A stretch of DNA of 64,000 nt from CAVPDE01 sp963702565 (GCA_963702565.1 CAVPDE010000016.1:62001-126000); one strand, 5' to 3'; shown: positions 1 to 8,615, counted from the first letter of the stretch. The notes: a model not told the origin generated them from the letters alone. Translations and numbers: made by a program.

Positions 1-735
1 ATCGATGGTCTCGGAGATCTCGCAGATCAGGGGGGCGAGCCCGCCGGTGGCGATCACTTTCAGGTTTCGGCCCACCTCTTTTTTCATCCGGTTCACGATG
101 CCGTCCACCAGACCTGCATATCCATAGATAATCCCCACGTTCATGCTGCTGATGGTGTCTTTTGCAAGGACGCTTTTCGGTTTTGCAAAAATCTCCACCC
201 TCGGGAGCTTGGAAGCTTTCTGGAAAAGAGCCTCGCTGGAGATGACAACCCCCGGAGCAATGGCGCCTCCCTGGTAAGCACCGTCCTCCGACACGTAGTC
301 GAATGTGGTGGCCGTTCCGAAATCAACGACAACCATACCCGTGCGGTATTTTTCATAGGCTGCCACGGCATTCACGATTCGGTCCGCGCCGACTTCCTTC
401 GGGTTGTCATAATGGACGGGCATCCCGGTCTTTGTGGCCGGGCCTACAATCATGGGCTCAATGTGGAAGTACCGGCGGCCGAAGACCTGCATGGTGTTTA
501 ATAACGGCGGCACCACGCAGGAGACGATCATGTGCTTGATCGCTTCCATCTCGAGATCGAAGTTCCTGAAGAGATTCTGGACCAGGACGCCCATTTCATC
601 TGCAGTGATGTCCCTTTCGGTTCTGATTCTCCAGTGATCGAGGATCCGGGACTGCTCCGCAACTCCCAGGACGATATTCGTGTTCCCAATGTCAATGCAC
701 AATAACTTGTCACTCTCTCGCCTTTTCCCAGCCAT
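1..735 (-). CDS. coaX: Type III pantothenate kinase, 3-prime end cut by window edge
   Basis: Phosphorylates pantothenate in the first step of coenzyme A synthesis (cytoplasmic). The reverse-strand reading frame from the ATG at 735 gives 245 codons with no stop. It shows the ASKHA-fold phosphate motif DIGNTN near residue 15, GADRIVNA near 115, DFGTATTFD near 135 and GGAIAPG soon after, all hallmarks of the CoaX family. Family members are about 255-260 residues, so only the last 10-20 residues are missing. The start is fixed by an AGGAG ribosome site 6-8 bases upstream that lies inside the end of folP. The folP stop is one base away, so the two genes are translationally coupled. Confidence 0.95.
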   Translation of the reverse strand, partial: MAGKRRESDKLLCIDIGNTNIVLGVAEQSRILDHWRIRTERDITADEMGVLVQNLFRNFDLEMEAIKHMIVSCVVPPLLNTMQVFGRRYFHIEPMIVGPATKTGMPVHYDNPKEVGADRIVNAVAAYEKYRTGMVVVDFGTATTFDYVSEDGAYQGGAIAPGVVISSEALFQKASKLPRVEIFAKPKSVLAKDTISSMNVGIIYGYAGLVDGIVNRMKKEVGRNLKVIATGGLAPLICEISETID

Positions 736-736
736 G

Positions 737-1603
737 CTAAGCTCCTTCTAATTTTCCTCGCTTGATGGCATCGATCACTCTGACGGTCTCCACCGCCTGC
801 TTCACATTGTGCACTCTGACGATGTGGGCGCCGTTCATGACGGCCGCCGCGACCGTGGCCATGGTTCCCGTGTCCCTCTCGTGAACCTTCTTGTCAAGAA
901 TTCGACCGATAAAAGCCTTTCGAGAGCTTCCTACAAGAATAGGCGCCTCGAGGCACTGGAACCGGCCGAGTTCCTTGAGAAGCTCCAGGTTGTGATCAAA
1001 GCTCTTTCCAAAACCTATACCGGGATCCAAGATGATCCGCTCTCTTGGAATCCCCTTGCTCACAGCCCGATTCATGGCCTCTCTCAAGAAGAAGAGGATC
1101 TCTGCGGTGACATCGTCATAGGTGGGATGGGCCTGCATGTCCGCCGGCGTCCCCTTCATGTGCATGAGAATGACCGGTACGCCGGCCTCTGCCACCACAG
1201 AAGCCATTTCCGGATCCGAACGGAGTGCGCTGATGTCATTGACCAGGGACGCGCCGCAGTGGAGGGCTTCCTTCGCCACTTGCGCCTTGAGGGTGTCAAT
1301 GCTGATCGGTATCCTGAGTTCCTTCTTGAGGGCCTCGACCACCGGGATCACGCGGCTCATTTCTTCGTCTGCGGAAATTCCCTTTGAGTAAGGCCGAGTG
1401 GATTCTCCGCCGATGTCGATGAGGTCGGCGCCGTCGCCGGCTAGCTGAAGAGCCTGTTCAATGGCTCTTTCCTTCTCAAAAAACTGGCCCCCATCCGAGA
1501 AGGAATCGGGGGTCACATTGATGACCCCCATGACGTGAGTCCTGCGACTCAACTCGAGGGTGTATCCCGACCAGCTCAATGTGAACCAAGGGGTCAGCTT
1601 CAT
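737..1603 (-). CDS. folP: Dihydropteroate synthase
   Basis: Condenses para-aminobenzoate with hydroxymethyl-dihydropterin diphosphate in folate synthesis. The 288-residue product has the family signatures MGVINVTPDSFSDGG near residues 25-40, DLIDIGGESTRP near 60-70, LDPGIGFGKS in the pterin pocket and GSSRKAFIG near the C-terminus. Length is normal. Its ATG overlaps the ftsH stop as ATGA, and its stop lies one base before coaX, so it is the middle gene of a coupled ftsH-folP-coaX operon. Confidence 0.97.
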   Translation of the reverse strand: MKLTPWFTLSWSGYTLELSRRTHVMGVINVTPDSFSDGGQFFEKERAIEQALQLAGDGADLIDIGGESTRPYSKGISADEEMSRVIPVVEALKKELRIPISIDTLKAQVAKEALHCGASLVNDISALRSDPEMASVVAEAGVPVILMHMKGTPADMQAHPTYDDVTAEILFFLREAMNRAVSKGIPRERIILDPGIGFGKSFDHNLELLKELGRFQCLEAPILVGSSRKAFIGRILDKKVHERDTGTMATVAAAVMNGAHIVRVHNVKQAVETVRVIDAIKRGKLEGA

Positions 1604-3405
1604 GCTGGGGAGGGTTCGGTTTTTCTTACGCGGACCAGGATCTCCTCGATCTGCTTTCCGTCCAGGGTCTCCTTCTCCAGCAGAGCAGCGGCCAACTGAT
1701 GAAGCGCCTCGAGGTTCTCCTTGATGAGGTTCGATGTTTTGGCGTAGGAGTCGGTGACAATGCGTCTCACTTCCTCATCGATCTTCTGCGCCGTCTGTTC
1801 ACTGTAATCCCTGTGCTGGGAAATCTCCCTGCCCAGAAAGATCTGTTCCTCTTTCTTCCCGAAGCTCAAAGGCCCCAGGGCATCGCTCATTCCAAAGTCG
1901 CAGACCATTTTTCTGGCCAGGGTCGTGGCCCGCTCGATGTCATTCCCCGCACCTGTGGTCTGCATCCCCAGAACAATTTCCTCTGCCGCTCTCCCGCCCA
2001 TGAGAATGCAGAGGCTGTTGAGGAGATAATCCTTGGGGTAGGTATGTTTTTCGTCAAGAGGCAGTTGCTGGGTGAGCCCCAGCGCGCGACCCCTCGGGAT
2101 GATGGTGACCTTGTGAATCGGGTCTGTGTTCGGCAGCATTTTGGCCACCAGCGTGTGGCCGGATTCGTGGTAGGCCGTCGTCTTCTTCTCTTCCTCGCTG
2201 ATGATCATGCTCTTGCGCTCGGTCCCCATGAGGACCTTGTCCTTGGCATCTTCGAAGTCGTTCATTTCCACCCGATCCTTGCCGCGCCTGGCTGCCATGA
2301 GCGCCGCCTCGTTCACCATGTTTTCAAGGTCTGCGCCGGTGAACCCCGGTGTTCCTCTGGCAAGGGTTTGCGTGTCCACGTTGTCGCCAAGGATAGTCTT
2401 TTTCACGTGGACCTTCAGGATCTCCGCCCTTCCCTTCACGTCCGGAACAGGAACGACCACCTGCCGGTCGAATCGCCCCGGTCTCAAGAGGGCCGGATCG
2501 AGCACATCCGGCCTGTTGGTTGCCGAGATGAGAATGACTCCTTCGTTGGACTCAAAGCCGTCCATTTCCACCAGAAGCTGGTTGAGGGTCTGCTCCCTTT
2601 CATCGTGCCCGCCGCCCAGGCCGGCTCCCCTGTGCCGCCCCACCGCGTCGATTTCATCGATAAAGATGATGCACGGCGCATGCTTTTTCCCTTGCATAAA
2701 GAGATCCCGGACGCGCGATGCCCCCACGCCCACGAACATTTCCACAAAGTCGGATCCGCTGATGCTGAAAAAAGGAACGCCTGCTTCTCCTGCGATGGCC
2801 CTGGCCAAAAGCGTTTTCCCTGTGCCCGGTGCTCCTACGAGGAGGACGCCTTTGGGGATTCTTCCCCCGAGCCTCGTGAATTTTCTCGGATCACGCAGGA
2901 ATTCAATGATCTCCTGCAGTTCATCCTTGGCTTCGTCAATGCCCGCCACGTCCTCGAAAGTCACCTTTTCCTGGGAATCCGTCATGAGGCGAGCCCTGCT
3001 TTTGCCGAAAGAAAGGGCTTTGCCGCCGCCCACCTGCATCTGGCGCATGAAAAAGACCCAGACCCCGATGAGGAGCAGCATCGGCACCCAGGAGAGGAAG
3101 ATTTGAAACCAGTTCGAATCCTCTTCCGGTTTTGCAGTGATTCTCACTTCTTTGCTTCTCAAAAACTTAATAAGCTCAGGGTCTCTGGGAGCGTAAGTTT
3201 TGAAAGGTCCCTGGTTGGACAGGCCCGAGATGTTTTCACCCTGGATGGTCACCTGGACCACGTTTCCGCGTTCTACCATAGTCAAGAATTCGCTGTAGCT
3301 CAGGCCCGCACTACCTCTTTCAGGCTGTTTGAAGATCTGGAAAAGCATGATCACCATGAGGCAGATCACGAGCCAGAGGGCAATGTTTTTGTAAAAGGGT
3401 GTCAA
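1600..3405 (-). CDS. ftsH: ATP-dependent zinc metalloprotease FtsH
   Basis: Membrane-anchored AAA+ protease that degrades misfolded membrane proteins and short-lived regulators. The 601 residues show an N-terminal membrane segment (about 7-25), a periplasmic domain, a second membrane segment near 105-125, Walker A GAPGTGKT near 191-198, Walker B IIFIDEID, the second region of homology ending in RPGRFDR, and the zinc site HESGH near 411-415. Length is typical. The start is TTG, preceded by AGGAGG at 8-base spacing. folP follows with an ATGA overlap. The cell-cycle gene tilS, often found upstream of ftsH, is absent here. Confidence 0.98.
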   Translation of the reverse strand: MTPFYKNIALWLVICLMVIMLFQIFKQPERGSAGLSYSEFLTMVERGNVVQVTIQGENISGLSNQGPFKTYAPRDPELIKFLRSKEVRITAKPEEDSNWFQIFLSWVPMLLLIGVWVFFMRQMQVGGGKALSFGKSRARLMTDSQEKVTFEDVAGIDEAKDELQEIIEFLRDPRKFTRLGGRIPKGVLLVGAPGTGKTLLARAIAGEAGVPFFSISGSDFVEMFVGVGASRVRDLFMQGKKHAPCIIFIDEIDAVGRHRGAGLGGGHDEREQTLNQLLVEMDGFESNEGVILISATNRPDVLDPALLRPGRFDRQVVVPVPDVKGRAEILKVHVKKTILGDNVDTQTLARGTPGFTGADLENMVNEAALMAARRGKDRVEMNDFEDAKDKVLMGTERKSMIISEEEKKTTAYHESGHTLVAKMLPNTDPIHKVTIIPRGRALGLTQQLPLDEKHTYPKDYLLNSLCILMGGRAAEEIVLGMQTTGAGNDIERATTLARKMVCDFGMSDALGPLSFGKKEEQIFLGREISQHRDYSEQTAQKIDEEVRRIVTDSYAKTSNLIKENLEALHQLAAALLEKETLDGKQIEEILVRVRKTEPSPA

Positions 3406-3443
3406 CCGTCCAACCTCCTAAAGTAATCTGTTAATTGACCTTA

Positions 3444-3449
3444 ATTATA
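3444..3449 (-). promoter_or_regulatory. Possible -10 element for the ftsH operon
   Basis: On the minus strand a perfect TATAAT lies about 40 bases upstream of the ftsH start codon in an AT-rich stretch. No good -35 hexamer sits 17 bases upstream, so this is only a candidate, and a heat-shock type promoter cannot be excluded. Confidence 0.3.
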
Positions 3450-3597
3450 ACAATATTTCAACAAAATTCTATCACTGCCCCACTTATTTTCCCACTGCAG
3501 GAACAGCCGTTCGCGTCCTCCGTTGGGCTTTGACTCTACGATTTTATGGCTTGCCATAACTCAACGCTTGAGATAAACGGTTATAGCCCCCAAGACC

Positions 3598-3677
3598 TTG
3601 GAGTAATGGAGCATTGGAGTACTGGAGTAATGGTCTAAGAGCAATACTCCATCACTCCCTTACTCCAACACTCCATT
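3598..3677. repeat. GGAGTA/TACTCC dyad repeat
   Basis: The left arm (3598-3633) repeats GGAGTAATGG-like words four times. After about ten bases, the right arm (3644-3677) repeats ACTCCA/ACTCCC words in reverse complement. The arms can pair imperfectly into a long hairpin. A one-armed relative lies at 42276-42310. Confidence 0.75.
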
Positions 3678-3702
3678 CTTTTGGTTCTGTTTTTCAACTT
3701 CA

Positions 3703-3740
3703 GGCACTCTAGGCACTTTAGTGCACTTTAGGCACTTTCT
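3703..3740. repeat. AGGCACTTT iterated repeat upstream of the aminotransferase
   Basis: Three to four imperfect copies of a 9-11 base word (GGCACTTTAG, GTGCACTTTA) end 15 bases before the start codon at 3755. The layout matches the AGGCATTTT element just before the nadE start at 5246. Confidence 0.65.
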
Positions 3741-3754
3741 TATAGGAGTTTCCC

Positions 3755-4957
3755 ATGCCCGGCTATGAAATCATTGGAGAAGAGGAAAAGAAGGAAATTC
3801 TGGAAGTCTTGACCAATAAAATCGTTTTCCGCTATGGCTTTGATGCGGAGCGGAAAGGCGTTTACAAGGTCGCCTCCTTCGAAAAGGAATTCGCCAAGTA
3901 TTGCGGCGTGGATTATGCCCTGGCCGTCTCCTCCGGCACAGCCGCGCTGCGTGTGGCCCTGGCAGCGCTCGGAATCTCTCCCGGCGACGAGGTCATTACC
4001 CAGGGGTTTACCTTTGTAGCCACATGGGAGACGATCCTCGATGCCGGTGCCCTGCCGGTTTTCGCGGAACTGGATCAAACCCTTTGCCTTGACCCGGCGG
4101 ATGTGGCGAAGAAGATCACTCCAAGAACCAAAGCCATTATCCCAGTCCACATGTGCGGCGCCCAGGCGCGCATCCCGGAGATCGTGAAGCTGGCCGAGAA
4201 GCATGGAATCCCGGTGATCGAGGATACGGCCCAGTCCTGCGGCGGCAGGCTGCAAGGCAAAGCCCTAGGGTCTTTCGGGAAGGTGGGCTGCTTCTCCTTT
4301 GATTCGGTGAAAACCGTGACAGCCGGCGAGGGAGGCCTGATCCTTACCAGCGACAAGGACCTTTACACTAAAGCCTCCGAGTACCATGACCACGGTCATG
4401 ACCACAACCCCACGGTGCCGAGGGGACTTGAGAAACGGAGCTTCATCGGAGTGAATTTCAGAATGGGCGAACTCCAGGGAGCGGTGGCCCTTGCGCAGTT
4501 TCGGAAGTTGGAATCCGTCATTCTCCCTGCACAGAGGAAGAACAAGGCGAGAATCAAAGAAGCTCTTGCCAAAATAGATCAGGTCACTTTCAGGGACATT
4601 CCTGATCCCCAAGGAGACACCGGCACCTTTGTCACCTTCTTTCTTCCCACGGCACAGAAGGCGAGAGCGTTCAACAAGGCCATGGCCGAAGCCGGCGCAG
4701 GCGCTATCTACTGGTACGAGAACTACTGGCACTACTATGAACAATGGGAGCATCTGCTGGAAGGGAAGAGCCTGGTGCGCACCGGGTATCCGTTCAAGTC
4801 AGAGTCCGGCCAGGTCAGACGGAGCTACCCTAAGGATGCGCTGCCCAAGACCGCGGAGATCCTGTCCAGGACTCTTTCGATCGGCATCAATATTCACATG
4901 GACCAGCAGATTCCGAAGATCATTAGTGCGATCGAAAAAGCGGCAAAGGCCATTTAG
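3755..4957 (+). CDS. DegT/DnrJ/EryC1/StrS family PLP-dependent aminotransferase
   Basis: Sugar-type aminotransferase fold; such enzymes usually aminate keto-sugars in nucleotide-sugar, antibiotic or envelope glycan pathways. The 400 residues carry SSGTAALRVAL near 55-65, EVITQGFTF near 85, the VIEDTAQSCG segment near 155, and SFDSVKTVTAGEGG near 182-195, whose lysine is the expected PLP Schiff-base residue. An AGGAG site precedes the ATG. No other glycan gene is adjacent, so the substrate is unknown. DegT members acting on other amino-sugars, or as PLP regulators, are possible alternatives. Confidence 0.88.
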   Translation: MPGYEIIGEEEKKEILEVLTNKIVFRYGFDAERKGVYKVASFEKEFAKYCGVDYALAVSSGTAALRVALAALGISPGDEVITQGFTFVATWETILDAGALPVFAELDQTLCLDPADVAKKITPRTKAIIPVHMCGAQARIPEIVKLAEKHGIPVIEDTAQSCGGRLQGKALGSFGKVGCFSFDSVKTVTAGEGGLILTSDKDLYTKASEYHDHGHDHNPTVPRGLEKRSFIGVNFRMGELQGAVALAQFRKLESVILPAQRKNKARIKEALAKIDQVTFRDIPDPQGDTGTFVTFFLPTAQKARAFNKAMAEAGAGAIYWYENYWHYYEQWEHLLEGKSLVRTGYPFKSESGQVRRSYPKDALPKTAEILSRTLSIGINIHMDQQIPKIISAIEKAAKAI

Positions 4958-4965
4958 CGAAAGCC

Positions 4966-5052
4966 TGCACGTTGGAGGTCGCTTGTTGCGCGTTGCAGGT
5001 TGCCAGTTGCTGGTTGCTTGTTGTCAGTTGTCCGTAGTCAGTTGTTGGTTGT
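4966..5052. repeat. GTTGC/GTTG iterated one-arm repeat
   Basis: Starting ten bases after the aminotransferase stop, imperfect copies of a 10-12 base word (GGTTGCCAGTTGCTGGTTGC and variants) run for about 85 bases. No inverted partner arm is obvious. Confidence 0.6.
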
Positions 5053-5072
5053 AGAAAAACCTTCTCAAAATC

Positions 5073-5170
5073 CATCACGAAAGGCCGAAAGCTGGAAAGC
5101 ACGAAAAACAACCTACTGTTCTATCTAACCCCCTCCTCTTTCGTGTTTTCGCGCTTTCGTGTTTTCGTGA
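5073..5170. repeat. CACGAAAG/CTTTCGTG dyad repeat
   Basis: The left arm (5073-5107) repeats CACGAAAGG-like words and the right arm (5138-5170) repeats TTTCGTGTTTTCGCGCTTTC. A spacer of about 30 bases separates them. Can fold into a long imperfect hairpin upstream of nadE. Confidence 0.7.
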
Positions 5171-5206
5171 TAAGGAGTTTCTCCTTATATTCTCTTCTGT
5201 AATTTT

Positions 5207-5242
5207 AGGCATTTTGGGCATTTTAGTGCATTTTAGGCATTT
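5207..5242. repeat. AGGCATTTT iterated repeat abutting the nadE start
   Basis: Four imperfect copies of GGCATTTTAG end three bases before the nadE ATG (…TTCCC then ATG). There is no Shine-Dalgarno sequence between the repeat and the start codon. This is a sister of the element at 3703-3740, which also ends in TTTCCC before ATG. Confidence 0.65.
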
Positions 5243-5245
5243 CCC

Positions 5246-6886
5246 ATGAAAATCGCTCTCTGCCAGATCAATCCTATCATCGGTGACTTCCCTCACAACA
5301 CCGGTCTGATTCTGGATGCCGCGGAACAGGCCAAGAGGGCCGGGTGTTCTCTGGCTGTCTTTCCTGAGCTTTCCCTGGTCGGCTATCCCCCCAAGGACCT
5401 GCTGGAGAGACCTGCTTTCATCAAAGAAAATCTCAAGGCTCTTGAGGGCCTTGCTTCTAAGAATCACGGTATTCATATCCTGTGCGGCTACGTGGACAGA
5501 AACCCTCGGAGCACGGGCAAGGCTCTCACCAACAGCGTGGCCCTCATTAAGGATGGCGCGATTCTGAAAAAGGGGGGCAAGAGGCTTCTGCCGACTTACG
5601 ATGTGTTTGATGAAACTCGGTACTTTGAACCTGCTGCACAGAGTCTCTCCTTCCAACTCCAGGAGAAGAGAGTCGCAGTGACGATCTGCGAGGACATCTG
5701 GAACGTGGGAGACGTTGAAGGAGTTCCCCGCTACAGCCTTGATCCGGCTGAGGCGCTTGCCCAACAGGGAATGGATATTTTTGTGAATATATCCGCCTCT
5801 CCCTACACCCTGAACAAGAGAGCCGTGCGCCAAAAAATCCTCGAAACCATGGCTACCCACTATAGGGTGCCCACCCTTTACTGCAACCAGGTGGGAGGCA
5901 ACGATGACCTCCTATTTGACGGAGCGAGCATGGTCGTGGATCAAAGCGGCCGATTGATTCTCCAGGGCAAGGAGTTCGAGACGGATCTTCTCGTGTGGGA
6001 CAGTGAAAAGCCATACGAAGAATTCAAAGGGCCTTGGCCCAAAGAGGAAGAGTCGATCTTGAAAGGCCTTGTGATGGGCACAAGGGATTATGTCGCCAAG
6101 TGCGGGTTCAAGAGCGTGCTCATCGGGCTGAGCGGCGGCATTGACTCTTCCATTGTCGCCGTGGTCGCCCAAAAAGCCCTTGGCGCTCAAAACGTGACCG
6201 GCGTGAGCATGCCCTCTCCTTACACCTCTCAGATGAGCCGCGAGGATGCTCGAGCGCTCGCTCAGAACCTGGGGATCAAGTTTCTGGAGATCCCGATCAA
6301 CGAAATCTTCAACGCCTACACCCGGAGCCTAGCAGAGGTCTTCAAAGGCCTCGAACCGGATGAAACAGAGGAAAACATTCAGGCGAGGATCCGCGGCACT
6401 CTTCTCATGGCGCTTTCCAACAAGTTCGGCTCCATCCTCCTGAGTACGGGGAACAAATCAGAAACCGCGGTGGGTTACTGCACCATTTATGGCGATATGA
6501 ACGGCGGGCTTGCCGTGATATCAGATCTCCCTAAGACTCTTGTGTATCGCCTCGCCCAGCGCATTAACCGAGAAAGGGAAATGATTCCCGCCAGGGTCAT
6601 CTCGCGCCCCCCCTCCGCTGAGCTCAGGCCCGACCAGACCGACCAGGACAGCCTTCCTCCTTACGGAGTCCTCGATGGAATCCTGGACGCAGCCATAGAA
6701 AAAAACCTCGCCTTCGACGACATCGTGGCCCTGGGATATGAACCTGATGCAGTGAGAGATGTCCTGCGTCGGATTGTGGTCAACGAATACAAACGAAGGC
6801 AGGCTGCTCCCGGCCTCAAGGTCACCAGCAAGGCCTTTGGTTACGGCCGCCGGTATCCCATCGCCAGAGGCAAAGAACATTATTAA
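5246..6886 (+). CDS. nadE: Glutamine-dependent NAD(+) synthetase
   Basis: Amidates nicotinic acid adenine dinucleotide to NAD using glutamine. The 546-residue two-domain enzyme has an N-terminal nitrilase-type glutaminase with Glu near 41 (FPELSLVGYPP), Lys near 114 (GGKRLLP) and Cys near 149 (ICEDIW). The synthetase domain shows the PP-loop GLSGGIDSS near 295, STGNKSE near 410 and the RPPSAELRPDQTDQDSLP loop near 455. Length is normal for the glutamine-dependent type. The ATG is abutted by a repeat and lacks a recognisable ribosome site, so translation initiation may be inefficient or leaderless. Confidence 0.97.
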   Translation: MKIALCQINPIIGDFPHNTGLILDAAEQAKRAGCSLAVFPELSLVGYPPKDLLERPAFIKENLKALEGLASKNHGIHILCGYVDRNPRSTGKALTNSVALIKDGAILKKGGKRLLPTYDVFDETRYFEPAAQSLSFQLQEKRVAVTICEDIWNVGDVEGVPRYSLDPAEALAQQGMDIFVNISASPYTLNKRAVRQKILETMATHYRVPTLYCNQVGGNDDLLFDGASMVVDQSGRLILQGKEFETDLLVWDSEKPYEEFKGPWPKEEESILKGLVMGTRDYVAKCGFKSVLIGLSGGIDSSIVAVVAQKALGAQNVTGVSMPSPYTSQMSREDARALAQNLGIKFLEIPINEIFNAYTRSLAEVFKGLEPDETEENIQARIRGTLLMALSNKFGSILLSTGNKSETAVGYCTIYGDMNGGLAVISDLPKTLVYRLAQRINREREMIPARVISRPPSAELRPDQTDQDSLPPYGVLDGILDAAIEKNLAFDDIVALGYEPDAVRDVLRRIVVNEYKRRQAAPGLKVTSKAFGYGRRYPIARGKEHY

Positions 6887-6892
6887 CAGATC

Positions 6893-6966
6893 AGTGACAA
6901 GTGACGAGTAACGAGTCACAAGTACATGTCTTGATCTCGTCACTTGTCACTTGTCACTCGTCACTT
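6893..6966. repeat. GTGACGAGT/ACTCGTCAC dyad repeat, copy 1
   Basis: The left arm 6893-6922 (AGTGACAAGTGACGAGTAAC) and the right arm 6937-6966 (CGTCACTTGTCACTTGTCAC) are iterated reverse complements. It sits between convergent nadE and the BKACE gene, where it may act as a bidirectional terminator, and supplies the TGA stop of the BKACE gene. A second copy lies upstream of that gene at 7847-7921. Confidence 0.75.
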
Positions 6967-7800
6967 TGTCTTCCTGATCCCCAGCATCTCTCTTGCTTCC
7001 GTCGGAGATGCCGGCTCATAACCCAGGTGCTGAACCAGGGACACGGCCTTTTCAACCAGCTCCGGGTTGGTGATTGCCCTCTTGCCCGGCGCATAAAAGA
7101 CACTGTCTTCGAATCCCACACGAATGACCCGTGCGCCCATGCCGATGGCGGTGGCGAGGAGCGACAAATCGTTCATGCCGTCATGAATCATCCCCCACTC
7201 CTCGTTTTCCTTCAGGAAGGAGGTCATGAAAAAAAGGCTTTTGGGAACCGCAGGCAAAGCCCAGTGAAAACCCAGGCAAAAATTGAAATGACACGGAGGT
7301 TTCAGAACGCCTTCCTGAACGAGATGTCTGACCGCAGGCATCATCCCCACATCGAAGACTTCCAGCTCCGGGATAACTCTCGTCTCTTCCATTCGCTTGG
7401 CCCAGTATCGGATGTCAGACATCCTGTTGATGTAAACATCCTCTCCGAAATTCACGGAACCCATGTTCAGGGAAGCGACCTGAACTCTCGGATCATTCAG
7501 AGACACGCACCGCTCTTCGAGCGTGAGCGTTGTGAGCCCTCCCGTGGAGCCCTGAATCATAATGTCCGACTTTTCTCGAATGAGATCCAGGGTTTTGGAG
7601 AACTCGTGGAGTTTCTCGGTCTGCATTCCCTTACTGTCGCGAACGTGGAGGTGGACCATGCTGGCTCCGGCCTTCGCGCACCCCACAACCTGAGCAGCCA
7701 CCTCTTCCGGGGTGAGCGGGTTGAGCGAGGGCGGTTCAACGCTCCGACCGACCGGCGCCACCGCAACAATAATCCTGCGATCCACCTTTCTTATGCCCAT
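6961..7800 (-). CDS. BKACE family protein (DUF849, beta-keto acid cleavage enzyme)
   Basis: Members of this family use zinc to condense a beta-keto acid with acetyl-CoA and release acetoacetate plus an acyl-CoA; the founder is 3-keto-5-aminohexanoate cleavage enzyme of lysine fermentation. The zinc ligands are visible in MVHLHVRD near residues 50-57, the acetyl-CoA side GSTGG near 105, and the GFEDSVFYAPG loop with its Glu near 230. I prefer the second ATG (7800), 8 bases from AAGGAG; the first ATG (7806) is only 2 bases from it. The substrate cannot be read. The gene is bracketed by two copies of the same repeat. Confidence 0.88.
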   Translation of the reverse strand: MGIRKVDRRIIVAVAPVGRSVEPPSLNPLTPEEVAAQVVGCAKAGASMVHLHVRDSKGMQTEKLHEFSKTLDLIREKSDIMIQGSTGGLTTLTLEERCVSLNDPRVQVASLNMGSVNFGEDVYINRMSDIRYWAKRMEETRVIPELEVFDVGMMPAVRHLVQEGVLKPPCHFNFCLGFHWALPAVPKSLFFMTSFLKENEEWGMIHDGMNDLSLLATAIGMGARVIRVGFEDSVFYAPGKRAITNPELVEKAVSLVQHLGYEPASPTEAREMLGIRKTK

Positions 7801-7846
7801 GGTCATATCTCCTTCACAAAATATTTTGCTTCAGGGCGCGCTTCTT

Positions 7847-7921
7847 AGTCACGAGTGACAAGTAATGAGTTACAAGATCAACACATAAACTTGTCACTCG
7901 TGACTCGTCACTTGTCACTTT
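7847..7921. repeat. GTGACGAGT/ACTCGTCAC dyad repeat, copy 2
   Basis: The left arm 7847-7876 (AGTCACGAGTGACAAGTAAT) and the right arm 7890-7921 (TTGTCACTCGTGACTCGTCA) belong to the same family as 6893-6966. It separates two minus-strand genes, the cupin and the BKACE gene. Confidence 0.75.
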
Positions 7922-7929
7922 GCGGCAAC

Positions 7930-8475
7930 CTATTTCTCTACAACCTTTACGATTCTGACAATGTCCGGATCCGTGAACTGATCCAGAGCATCTCTGGCCA
8001 CACTGGAAAAACCGTACATGACCGCTCCCTCGTCACGGGCTTGGAACCAGTGTTTTTCCCCGGGCTGAAACGTGATCTGGTCCCCGGGCTTCAGGATGAT
8101 CTCGTGCCTCAGGGTGTAGTATTTCTCTTTGCCTCTAACCAAGAACCCTTGCTTTAAGGTGTTCTCGCCCTGAACATAGAAGTAGACCGTGCCCGCAACG
8201 ACCCGGATGGTTTCCTCCTTCCCAGGATCATCCCCCACCGGCGGATGCCAGTGCTCCGGCTCCGTCTGGTTGGGCAGCATGGCCAGCACTTTCACGCTGA
8301 TCCGGTCGGTTTGCACCATGGTCAGAACCTGCAAGCCTTCGATCTCAAGACGACTCAAGCCAAAGTCCACCACCTCTATCTTCTTCGTTTCCTCTTCGGT
8401 GATCCTGATGCCGGCTTCAGCGATCATTTGCGCTGCCCGTTCCCGTGCCTTCTTCTGCTCACCTCTTGTGATCAT
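7930..8475 (-). CDS. Cupin protein, D-lyxose ketol-isomerase-like
   Basis: Single-domain metal cupin of 181 residues. It has EHWHPP, a Glu about ten residues later (GKEETIRVVAGTVY), and the second cupin motif LKPGDQITFQPGEKHWF, giving the usual His-His-Glu-His metal set. FTDPDIVRI near the C-terminus resembles the sugar-isomerase branch (D-lyxose/D-mannose isomerases), but this rests on motif memory only. An in-frame extension to 8505 exists. I chose the ATG at 8475 because AAGAGG lies 9 bases upstream. Co-directional with the BKACE gene and possibly co-transcribed with it. Confidence 0.72.
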   Translation of the reverse strand: MITRGEQKKARERAAQMIAEAGIRITEEETKKIEVVDFGLSRLEIEGLQVLTMVQTDRISVKVLAMLPNQTEPEHWHPPVGDDPGKEETIRVVAGTVYFYVQGENTLKQGFLVRGKEKYYTLRHEIILKPGDQITFQPGEKHWFQARDEGAVMYGFSSVARDALDQFTDPDIVRIVKVVEK

Positions 8476-8615
8476 TCTGCACGACCTCTTGTGAAAGGTT
8501 ACCAAGTCACTTTAGGTTGTCCCTCGCCCTGATGTCAACCACGCATCTGAACACAGAAGAATCCTGTTGCCAATGTTCCTTCCCTTATTATATTGCCTCC
8601 CTAAAAGCGAGAATC

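Larger units (their letters stand above)
3406..3754. other. Intergenic region between divergent ftsH and aminotransferase genes
   Basis: This 349-base stretch has no supported gene. It holds the likely ftsH promoter, a perfect 7-base hairpin at 3544-3559 (TTATGGC, two bases, GCCATAA), a large dyad built of the word TACTCC/GGAGTA at 3598-3677, and iterated AGGCACTTT words at 3703-3740. Confidence 0.8.

Noticed and set aside
1699..3426. 575-codon plus-strand open frame opposite ftsH
   Set aside because: It is the antisense shadow of ftsH; the opposite strand has complete AAA and HESGH motifs, while this frame resembles no family and has no ribosome site.
4966..5170. Iterated short words that look like a small CRISPR array
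   Set aside because: The units are 9-12 bases, imperfect and contiguous, without 25-40 base spacers or nearby cas genes.
6901..7848. 315-codon plus-strand frame opposite the BKACE gene
   Set aside because: Antisense shadow; the minus strand carries the BKACE zinc motif and a good ribosome site.
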